Source: Candidatus Aegiribacteria sp.
Lineage (GTDB): Bacteria > Fermentibacterota > Fermentibacteria > Fermentibacterales > JCC-6
NCBI GenBank assembly: GCA_030642525.1
Contig: DAOWNO010000028.1
Span: forward strand, 1-12,305
Direction: 5' to 3'
DNA length: 12,305 bases
The notes beneath the pieces are model-generated. The model did no database searches, was not told the origin of the DNA, and saw only the letters and a program-made list of their open reading frames with translations. Of the stretch, positions 1-6,999 are shown piece after piece (position 1 is the stretch's first letter; each line of letters opens with the position of its first letter). Position numbers and translations under genes: made by a program.

Positions 1-297
1 ACAGGATTATATCTTTTACTGTTAATTCTGGTCATCGCTGCCTGTGATGAGCCGGATTCGTATGCATCCATCCCCGAAAATGATTTAGTGCAACTGCATG
101 AATGGTCAGGAATCCTGGCACGACACTGGATGCTGCCCGCCAATGACAGCCTTCATGCATTAAAGCCGGACAGTCATGAGATTCAATCTCTCATTATTCT
201 ATGTAATTCTCATCCTGAAGCCTGGGCATATCTGTACAGCTGCATTGCTGACTCTCTTTCTGCTCTGGAACCACCCTTACCTGAATGTCAAAGGTAA
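1..297 (+). CDS. Small predicted lipoprotein, 5' end outside the window
   Basis: The frame is open from base 1 to a TAA at 295-297, giving 98 visible residues. The first 15 are a hydrophobic stretch ending in a lipobox (VIAAC, Cys at codon 43-45) followed by Asp-Glu, which is the pattern of a type II (lipoprotein) signal peptide. The true start must lie only a few codons left of the window, because the basic n-region is missing while the hydrophobic core is present. A GTG at 88 in the same frame is an internal codon and not the start. In enterobacteria, Asp after the lipid-bearing Cys favours inner-membrane retention; whether that applies here is unknown. The mature part (about 84 residues) has no family I recognise. 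It ends 36 bases before the proposed cyclase start at 334, so the two may be co-transcribed. Function unknown. Confidence 0.7.
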   Translation, partial: TGLYLLLLILVIAACDEPDSYASIPENDLVQLHEWSGILARHWMLPANDSLHALKPDSHEIQSLIILCNSHPEAWAYLYSCIADSLSALEPPLPECQR

Positions 298-321
298 TAT
301 GAATGTTAAATAACCCGGATC

Positions 322-336
322 AGGGAGAATAAGCTG
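322..336 (+). promoter_or_regulatory. Candidate Shine-Dalgarno and CTG start for the cyclase gene
   Basis: AGGGAG at 322-327 is a strong anti-SD match, and it stands six bases upstream of a CTG codon at 334-336 that is in frame with the cyclase gene. No ATG, GTG or TTG occurs in that frame between the preceding stop (307-309) and the ATG at 418, and no good SD stands just before 418. CTG initiation is rare but known in bacteria. That this CTG is used is an inference. Confidence 0.4.
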
Positions 337-417
337 CTTAACGTAATTCCCCGTCCTGTTCAAAAACTTCTGCTCAGCGGGAAGCGATCATGTTCCTGTA
401 GTAATTGCATACTGCAT
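334..417 (+). other. Probable N-terminal extension of the cyclase gene, upstream of its first ATG
   Basis: These 28 in-frame codons read through without a stop into the ATG at 418. The peptide contains NVIPRPVQKLLLSG, which resembles the 'Y-[IV]-P-R-x-[LV]' helix that often precedes class III cyclase domains of this architecture. It then has CSCSNCILHMDMNGFT, where the hydrophobic residues directly before Asp form the first beta strand of the catalytic fold. Starting at 418 would put the metal-binding Asp at residue 2 and remove that strand, so the extension is likely part of the protein. Its cysteines form a C-x-C-x2-C cluster. With it, the protein would be 1222 residues. An indel separating this segment from a start in another frame is the main alternative. 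Confidence 0.55.
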
Positions 418-3400
418 ATGGATATGAACGGTTTTACATCGATGACTGAACAACTTATGGATCACGGAAAGGCCGGAGCAGAAATCCTCTCACAGATTCT
501 TGGTAGAATTCTGTCAAGATCAATACACGAAATCTACGACCGGGGTGGCCTGATAGCACAATTTGAAGGTGATTCCATTATCGCGGTATTTCCGGAACAT
601 CTTCCACAAGCCGCTTACAAGGCTGCAACATCTTTGATGGATTACTTCAAGCAGAATCCTGAACGACGAACAAGATTCGGCAGCTGGAAAGTATCAGCCT
701 CGATTGCTCTGGCACATGGTCCTGTAAAGTGGGGAATAGCCGGAAGAAAAAGACTGATTCATTATATCAGTGGTAACGCAATATCAAGGGTATCCCATTT
801 ATCAAAGCTGGGAGACGGAGGTCAGCTGTTAATAGATACCAGTTTCTTCGAGTTTGCAGGATGCAGAAACATTGAGGATTGCAAGCACCTTCCCCGGGAC
901 AGAACTGAAATCAACCAGCAGTATCCGCAGAGGATTCAGAGGAAGATCGCTTCAAAATTCGTCCCTGATACTATCATTTCAAGCAGACTAACCGGAGAAT
1001 TTAGAGAAATAACTCCTGTCTTCCTGTCAATCAGAACCGGGAAATGCGAAAGTATAAGCCAATCTGTGGAAATTATTCTGGAAGCGACCTCTTTCTATGG
1101 CGGTTACGTATGCGGCCTGTATTTCACCTCTGATTATCCGGTTATCCTTGTTCTGTTCGGAGCACCTGTCTCATGGGAAAATAACTCTGCCCGAGCATTC
1201 AATTTCGCAAACGAGTTAACCAAAAACCGGTTCAGCAGCAGTATTCGAATCGGAATTGCCTCAGGAACAGTATACGCCGGCATGACAGGGAACTCCAAAA
1301 GGTGCACCTACACGGTATATGGGGATGTAATCAATACAGCAGCAAGGCTTCTGTTCAGAGCAGACTGGGGTAAGATACTTGTCACTGAAGAAACATGTGA
1401 GAAAGCGGGAAATGAATATATCTGGAGCGACACCACCAGCTTGCTGCTGAGGGGGAAAACAGAAAAAACGAGAACCCGGAAACTTATGTACTGTCAGAAT
1501 AACGGTATCAACCGGATTTACGAAGGAGAAATGGTCGGTCGTTCTGCGGAACTGAATTATATCATCAATCGGATCTCTCCTCTGAAACAGGGAGCTTTCG
1601 CTGGAATAACTTCGGTCTATGGTGAAGCTGGAATTGGGAAATCCCGACTGCTCTCTGAAGCAGTTCAATCTCTTGCACCGATCTGTCAAACCGTGCTTAT
1701 GAAATGTGATGATATCCTGAGGATCAGCCTGAATCCGTTCGGATATTTCCTCAGGAATTATTTTCAGCAGAGCGATTCAAACACAACAGATTTCAATAAA
1801 AAATTCTTCGAAGAAAAGATGGAATCTCTTGCCGTGGAGCTTGAATCCGGCTCATTCCATTCTGAAAGTACTGAAAGTAAAACCCTTGCTGAAGATCTGC
1901 GTCGATCAATATCTACTATTGGTTCATTACTCGGACATTTCTGGAAGGATTCAGTTTTTGACAGGATAGAACCAGGACAGAGATTCGATAATACTGCCAT
2001 GGCAATCGGAACCTTCGTCAGATCTCTTTCTACTCTTAAACCTCTGATAATCCTCATCGAGGATGTACACTGGATGGACAGCGATTCAAAAAGACTGCTT
2101 CAAAAGATAATAAGAAATATTAAACGCAATTCTGTTGCAATCCTGGCTTCCAGCAGATACCGGGACGACGGATCAAGACCGGAAACAGGAATAGAAGCTT
2201 TTATCAGCGCTGAATCAATCGATCTCAGTCCAATAGATGAAGAAGCGTCAATATCTATCATTGCAGCCAGATTTGACGCGGAATCCGGACCGGAGCTTAC
2301 GAGATTCATACTGGACAGAACAGAGGGGAATCCATTCTATATAGACCAGTTCTGCATATATCTGAAAAATACCGATATTATTACATTCAATGACAGCTCA
2401 TGGCACTTGATCAGAAGAGATGTGGAGGTTCCATCAGGAATAAAATCAATACTTGTGGCGCGAATAGACCGTCTTCCCATTCAATTGAGATCTCTTGTAC
2501 AGATAGCCTCAATACTGGGTCAGGAGTTTGATATCAATGTACTTGCTGAAGTTTCCGGTTGGACAACAATTAATTCCCTCCTCCGGGATGGTATCGAAGA
2601 GCGATTGTGGTCAAAGATTTCCGAAACCGAGTACTCATTCAATCATGCTCTGTATCGTGACGCAGCGTACGGGATGCTTCTTGAGAAGGAACTCAGAAAA
2701 CACCACAGAAAAGCTGCTGAGACAATTATCAGACTGAACATTGATGACACCGAACAGGTTGCGGGAAAAATCGCTTTTCATATGGAAAACTCGGGACAAA
2801 GCTCAGAAGCTCTTGACTGGGGATGGAAAGCTCTGATTATCGCAGACCGGAATTACAGGCTGTACGAATGCCTTAACTGGGCGAATAAACTTCAGGAACT
2901 GCTTATTTCGGACACTAAATTCATCAGTAGAAATGAACTGCTTCAGGATGTGCTTCTTAAAAAGAACAGCGCTCTTTCCAATCTTGGCAGGCATACGGAA
3001 CAGAAAGAGAACATTGAACTTCTGGAAGAACTCTGCAGGGAGGAGAACTGGAAGGACAGGAGAATTGATCTTCTTGTAATACAGGCGGATTATTACAGCA
3101 GCATCGGCAGGATAGACGAAGCATTCGCCATATCTGAACAGGGATTGGCCGCAGCAGAAAAGACAGGGGACAGGAAATGTAAGGCTATGCTTCTAAGTAA
3201 CACCGGAATACTTCACAGGCGTTCAGGCAACATCGATGAGGCTGAAAAATGCTACAGACGAGCTCTTGAATTATTTCGGGAAACCGGTGATCGGAGAGAA
3301 GAAGGAAAGACTCTGGGAAATCTGGCACTTCTTCTCAGACAACAGGGGCTGAAAAGCGAATCGGAAAAACTCTACAGAAAGGCGCTGAAAATTCACAGAG

Positions 3401-4002
3401 AGGCAGGAAACCGCAGAGCTGAGGGCTATGTGCTGAATGGTCTTGGCAATCTTCAGGAGGATGACGAGAAAGCTCTGTTCTGGTTCAGAAATGCTCTGCG
3501 TATCCACAGAGAGGTTGGTGACAGGAGAGCGATTGCCATAGCACTTGGAAATATAGGCCAGAAAGAATCCAACAGAGGCAACTACTCCACCGCGACGGAT
3601 AATCTGGACATGGCCCTGAAGATATTCAGGGAAATCGACAGTCTCCCGCTTCAGGCAGGGACACTCAATATATTCGGAGAAATGTATATCTTGCAGGGAA
3701 AACTGCTGAAAGCTGATAAATGCCTTCAGGATTCGCTGGAAATAGCCAGACAGATCGGGAGAAAAAGGCTTGAGACTCTTGTGACAGTTCAAATCGGTCT
3801 TGTATCCGCTCTGAAGGGGAATACTGAAAAAGCGCTGAAATTCTATTCAATGGCATACGATCTTATCATGAAGTACGAGTTCTCTTCAGAAATCGATGAG
3901 GATTTCAGCAGATTGCGCTCCCTTCTTCTGAAGACTGATGTAGAAGAGGATAACCTCCCCTGGCCGGATATCTGGGATATACGGGAATTCAAAGAGGAAT
4001 AG
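418..4002 (+). CDS. Tandem class III adenylate/guanylate cyclase - STAND NTPase - TPR protein (soluble adenylyl cyclase-like)
   Basis: This large cytosolic signalling protein has 1194 residues from the first ATG. Residues 1-145 are a first cyclase domain with both metal aspartates (D2 in MDMNGFT, D52 in FEGDS). At the site of the catalytic Asn and Arg it has Ser and His (S123, H127). Residues about 195-345 are a second domain with the reverse pattern: S204 replaces the first Asp, but GDVINTAARL (302-311) keeps N306 and R310, preceded by T299. Residues 373-770 are an NTPase with a VGRSAEL entry motif, Walker A GEAGIGKS (402-409), Walker B LIILIEDVHW (543-552), TEGNPF (635-640) and a winged-helix-like FNHALYRDAAY (741-751). 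Residues about 885-1150 are TPRs with a roughly 40-residue period marked by GDRR or GNRR linkers. There are no membrane segments. The layout matches mammalian ADCY10, where C1 and C2 share one active site, so ATP to cAMP is the likely reaction. The regulator is unknown. The true start is probably upstream (334); an unusual codon is suspected. Confidence 0.9.
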   Translation: MDMNGFTSMTEQLMDHGKAGAEILSQILGRILSRSIHEIYDRGGLIAQFEGDSIIAVFPEHLPQAAYKAATSLMDYFKQNPERRTRFGSWKVSASIALAHGPVKWGIAGRKRLIHYISGNAISRVSHLSKLGDGGQLLIDTSFFEFAGCRNIEDCKHLPRDRTEINQQYPQRIQRKIASKFVPDTIISSRLTGEFREITPVFLSIRTGKCESISQSVEIILEATSFYGGYVCGLYFTSDYPVILVLFGAPVSWENNSARAFNFANELTKNRFSSSIRIGIASGTVYAGMTGNSKRCTYTVYGDVINTAARLLFRADWGKILVTEETCEKAGNEYIWSDTTSLLLRGKTEKTRTRKLMYCQNNGINRIYEGEMVGRSAELNYIINRISPLKQGAFAGITSVYGEAGIGKSRLLSEAVQSLAPICQTVLMKCDDILRISLNPFGYFLRNYFQQSDSNTTDFNKKFFEEKMESLAVELESGSFHSESTESKTLAEDLRRSISTIGSLLGHFWKDSVFDRIEPGQRFDNTAMAIGTFVRSLSTLKPLIILIEDVHWMDSDSKRLLQKIIRNIKRNSVAILASSRYRDDGSRPETGIEAFISAESIDLSPIDEEASISIIAARFDAESGPELTRFILDRTEGNPFYIDQFCIYLKNTDIITFNDSSWHLIRRDVEVPSGIKSILVARIDRLPIQLRSLVQIASILGQEFDINVLAEVSGWTTINSLLRDGIEERLWSKISETEYSFNHALYRDAAYGMLLEKELRKHHRKAAETIIRLNIDDTEQVAGKIAFHMENSGQSSEALDWGWKALIIADRNYRLYECLNWANKLQELLISDTKFISRNELLQDVLLKKNSALSNLGRHTEQKENIELLEELCREENWKDRRIDLLVIQADYYSSIGRIDEAFAISEQGLAAAEKTGDRKCKAMLLSNTGILHRRSGNIDEAEKCYRRALELFRETGDRREEGKTLGNLALLLRQQGLKSESEKLYRKALKIHREAGNRRAEGYVLNGLGNLQEDDEKALFWFRNALRIHREVGDRRAIAIALGNIGQKESNRGNYSTATDNLDMALKIFREIDSLPLQAGTLNIFGEMYILQGKLLKADKCLQDSLEIARQIGRKRLETLVTVQIGLVSALKGNTEKALKFYSMAYDLIMKYEFSSEIDEDFSRLRSLLLKTDVEEDNLPWPDIWDIREFKEE

Positions 4003-4181
4003 CCCACCCCGGGTAATATCTCGCGAATATCATAACTGTAATCTTGTCCGACAATGAAGCATCGGCATGAAAAGATCATACAGTATATGCTCAGGTCCAG
4101 GATAGTGATATATTTCATCAGTATTGTTTTTCCGATAGCAAAAACAGCATGATAGAAAGCTCTTAAACTACACAGGTAAGG

Positions 4182-4646
4182 GTGGAATTGATTAATATTC
4201 TGTTTTTAACATTGCTTGCCTTGTCGGTATCATCCGGGGAGACATCTATTGGTATTATTGAGGTTTTCCACAAGAATTATCCTCCGTCACTTGAGACACT
4301 GGATCAGACGAATGCGGTACTTGCGCGCTTTGTGGATGACTATGAAATCTCATACAATCTCATTACAGATTCAGGTTCGGTGGATCTGATTCGGAAATAC
4401 AACCTTCCGGATACACACTTTCCCTTTGCTGTTGTAATAAACGGCAGTTATTCCGCAATGATTGATGGTGAGCAAATCGACTTCGTGCATTTCCCTCTTT
4501 TCATGCACGGAATCGGAAGACACGAGGGAAACTGGTCAATGGAAAACCTTGAACTCGTGCTAAATGACAACACGCTTTTAATGGACGAAAGTATTCTGCC
4601 TGTTCTGGATGAAGAGGGAGACACCCGGTGCGAGGGAGAGGAATAA
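4182..4646 (+). CDS. Predicted exported protein of unknown function, possibly thioredoxin-fold
   Basis: The product has 154 residues, starting at GTG 4182 behind AGGTAAGG; a TTG at 4188 is an alternative. Residues 2-18 are a hydrophobic segment (LINILFLTLLALSVSS), either a signal peptide or a membrane anchor. There is no lipobox Cys, and the only Cys is C150. The mature part reads like an alpha/beta domain: a strand (GIIEVFH), a helix (SLETLDQTNAVLARF), a strand (YEISYNLITD), then HFPFAVVING (79-88), which is placed like the cis-proline and following strand of thioredoxin-like folds. The CxxC active site is absent, so if the fold is right the protein would not be a redox enzyme. The C-terminus is acidic. 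It stands 179 bases after the cyclase gene and stops 11 bases from the convergent rseP. I recognise no family, and the fold assignment is weak. Confidence 0.65.
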   Translation: MELINILFLTLLALSVSSGETSIGIIEVFHKNYPPSLETLDQTNAVLARFVDDYEISYNLITDSGSVDLIRKYNLPDTHFPFAVVINGSYSAMIDGEQIDFVHFPLFMHGIGRHEGNWSMENLELVLNDNTLLMDESILPVLDEEGDTRCEGEE

Positions 4647-4657
4647 TTCCACTAAGG

Positions 4658-5893
4658 CTAACGAACGCGGGTAATCAGGCGGGAAATGTCCTTGAACATT
4701 ATCAGAACAAAGATCATCAGTATCAGAATCATACCGGTCTGCTGAATAATCTGAACGAGTTTTCTGGAGATTGGTTTTCCTCGAATACCTTCACAGATAA
4801 GTATAACGATCTGTCCTCCATCCAGTATCGGGATAGGAAGAAGATTGAAAATCATTATGGCCAGTGAAATGCTTGCTATTGTCCAGAGATAGCTTGGCAG
4901 TCCCGATCTTGCCTGCTGACCAAGTGTTTCCGCAACGTAGATAGGTCCTCCGGAACTTTCTGCGAGTTCAGAAGGTTTTTTAATCAGCTTGATGAGTATT
5001 ACGCAAATGTCAACAGCTCCACGTCCGGCAGCCTTTATTCCTTCCACAAAAGCTTTACCGGGCGGCAATTTCACTCTCTCGGAAGGTAATTGAACAGTCA
5101 CACCGGATATTATTTGTCCATCGTATTCGTGAGGGGTAACATAGACCGTATCCTTAATTCCATTCCTGAAGAAGGTTATTGCAAGCTCATCAGTGGAACT
5201 GGTAACCAGATTCTGATAGTCATGCCATATTGCCACGGATGTGCCATCGATTGCCGTTATACTGTCTCCTGCTCGAATACCTGATTCATAAGCCGGCAAA
5301 CCTATGATGGATTCCCCTATGACTACTGGAACAAGCGGATGAAACGGAATTGAATTCAGTGGTAATGAGTATTCGATCTCTGTTCTGCCCGGGTCAGAAC
5401 CTATGAGAAGAGTGCCCTCGGGAACTTCGGTCAATTCAACCAGCATTTCCAGATAATCAGACACAGGAGCACCGTTGACTGAAATTACCGTGTCACCGAT
5501 ACCAAGTCCGAGAAGATTGTCAGAGTTTCCCACTATCGCAGGAGAGATGGAAATATCCCAGCCTACCACACCGAAAATGAGTATAAGAATTACAGCGGTG
5601 AGTACAAGATTCGTAAACGGACCCGCAAACGCGACAAGAGAGCGCTTGAACCAGGATATATCCTCGACGGGATCGCCGGTAGTTCCGAGATTTACTTTGA
5701 CATACCCTCCAAGCGGTACCGAGCCGATGCAGTATTCAGTATCTCCCAGTTTCTTCCTGAAAATAAAGGGAGGAAAGCCAATGGAGAATCTTGATACTTC
5801 CAGACCAACCGCCTTCGCCATGAGAAAATGCCCCATCTCATGAAAGAATACAATCACTCCCAGACCGAATATTATGGCGGCCGCACTCAGCAT
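4658..5893 (-). CDS. rseP: RIP site-2 zinc metalloprotease RseP
   Basis: This 411-residue intramembrane protease normally cleaves membrane-bound regulators such as anti-sigma factors, and remnant signal peptides, within the bilayer. The first transmembrane segment carries the zinc motif HEMGH (18-22; catalytic E19). FAGPFTNL (89-96) begins the second, and NLLPIPILDGG (350-360) supplies the third zinc ligand, D358, in the C-terminal membrane region. Between them lie two PDZ-like domains: LGLGIGDTVISVNG (about 128-141) and SGIRAGDSITAIDG (204-217). SGGPIYVAETLG (314-325) is the conserved segment before the last helices. Length is within the family norm. The start overlaps the end of dxr by seven bases and the SD is weak, so translation is probably coupled. 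It is the last gene of the minus-strand cluster, and no substrate is visible in the window. Confidence 0.96.
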   Translation of the reverse strand: MLSAAAIIFGLGVIVFFHEMGHFLMAKAVGLEVSRFSIGFPPFIFRKKLGDTEYCIGSVPLGGYVKVNLGTTGDPVEDISWFKRSLVAFAGPFTNLVLTAVILILIFGVVGWDISISPAIVGNSDNLLGLGIGDTVISVNGAPVSDYLEMLVELTEVPEGTLLIGSDPGRTEIEYSLPLNSIPFHPLVPVVIGESIIGLPAYESGIRAGDSITAIDGTSVAIWHDYQNLVTSSTDELAITFFRNGIKDTVYVTPHEYDGQIISGVTVQLPSERVKLPPGKAFVEGIKAAGRGAVDICVILIKLIKKPSELAESSGGPIYVAETLGQQARSGLPSYLWTIASISLAIMIFNLLPIPILDGGQIVILICEGIRGKPISRKLVQIIQQTGMILILMIFVLIMFKDISRLITRVR

Positions 5894-6999
5894 AATTTAC
5901 TCACAATTCCAGACGCGATTGTTCTTGCATTCCTGTCAGCCTCGAGCACATCCTCAAGGCTTCCTATTGGATTGGGTCGATGAAGGGACAGTACTTCATC
6001 AATGATTTCCGCGATATTGCCAAAGAGAATCCTGCCATCCAGAAACGCTTGTACAGCAACCTCATCTGCTGCATTTGCCACTGCCGGAAAAGTCTCTCCA
6101 TCGATTCCGGCCTGAACTACAGTGCTGAATGCAGGATACCTTTTCCCATCCATCTCACTGAATGACAGTGTTCCCCAGTCAAAGGGTTTGTCACCGGCAA
6201 TCACATCGAGCTCCCTGTCCGGCCACTGAAGCGCAAATTGAACAGGCACTCTCATGTCCGGCTGGCCAAGCAGCGCTTTCCATGAACCGTCCTCAAGTCT
6301 GATGAATGAATGCACAATACTCTGTGGATGAATTACCACATCAACAGGAATATTCTCGAACAGCCAGCCGGCTTCAATAATCTCGTACGCTTTGTTAACC
6401 ATGGTTGCAGAATCCACCGTGATCCTCGCACCCATCTCCCATGTCGGATGTTTGAGAATCCGCTCGGGTCCCGCAGTTCTGATTTCATTAATCGGCATCA
6501 GGAGTACAGAACCGCCACTCGCAGTCAGAGTAATTCCTCTGACAGATCTTTTTTCTGATTGAAGGCATCTCTTGATTGTACTGTGCTCGCTGTCTACCGG
6601 TATCACTTTCCCTGCATTCAGATGATTTCTCAGCAGTTCACCGCCAATGACAAGGCTCTCCTTGTTTGCAAGCGCAAGCGGTATATCCAGTTTCTGACAG
6701 AGAATGCTGGCCCTGAGTCCGGCACTTCCAACTATCGCATTGAGAACCATGTCAGCGCCTTCAATAGCCTGATCAAGAACTCCCGCACCTTTGATGATAC
6801 CGGGCGGGATATCTCCTTCGGGTGATACAATCGCGCTTATGGAAGGCTGGAATTTCTCTTTCTGATGTCGAAGAAGATGAATATTTCTTTTGCAGAGTAT
6901 TGAATAAAGCTCAAGATCCGGTCTTTCATCTATTATTTCAAGTGCCTGTTTACCGACAGAGCCGGTACTTCCAAGAACGGCAATTTTTCTGATACTCAC
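5887..6999 (-). CDS. dxr: 1-deoxy-D-xylulose 5-phosphate reductoisomerase
   Basis: The product converts DXP to 2-C-methyl-D-erythritol 4-phosphate with NADPH, the committed step of the MEP isoprenoid pathway, in the cytosol. I chose GTG 6999 as the start because it overlaps the cdsA stop as GTGA, has AGGAAG eight bases upstream and puts the NADPH-binding LGSTGSVG at residues 9-16. An upstream ATG at 7041 would add 14 residues inside cdsA. This gives 370 residues. Visible motifs are ANKES (111-115), metal ligands D136 and E138 in PVDSEHS with E209 in EIIEAGWLF, HPTWEMG (184-190) with the loop Trp187, and HPQSIVHS (224-231). One oddity: after TASGG (159-163) the usual P-F-R is replaced by S-V-L. 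The product feeds the isoprenoid supply for uppS, two genes upstream. Confidence 0.96.
   Translation of the reverse strand: MSIRKIAVLGSTGSVGKQALEIIDERPDLELYSILCKRNIHLLRHQKEKFQPSISAIVSPEGDIPPGIIKGAGVLDQAIEGADMVLNAIVGSAGLRASILCQKLDIPLALANKESLVIGGELLRNHLNAGKVIPVDSEHSTIKRCLQSEKRSVRGITLTASGGSVLLMPINEIRTAGPERILKHPTWEMGARITVDSATMVNKAYEIIEAGWLFENIPVDVVIHPQSIVHSFIRLEDGSWKALLGQPDMRVPVQFALQWPDRELDVIAGDKPFDWGTLSFSEMDGKRYPAFSTVVQAGIDGETFPAVANAADEVAVQAFLDGRILFGNIAEIIDEVLSLHRPNPIGSLEDVLEADRNARTIASGIVSKLC

Noticed and set aside
88..297. GTG 88 as the start of a separate 69-residue protein
   Set aside because: The same frame is open to base 1 and encodes a signal peptide with a lipobox, so 88 is internal.
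295..312. Stop-codon readthrough joining the lipoprotein to the cyclase, which are in the same frame
   Set aside because: Two in-frame TAA stops (295-297 and 307-309) separate them, with no visible recoding element.
3271..3792. 173-codon minus-strand open frame within the TPR region
   Set aside because: It lies wholly antisense to well-supported TPR coding sequence and shows no recognisable protein features.
4003..4181. Possible terminator or promoter between the cyclase and the exported-protein gene
   Set aside because: The best inverted repeat (GTTTTT/AAAAAC around 4127-4146) is AT-only and lacks a following T-run, and no -35/-10 pair with sensible spacing stands out.
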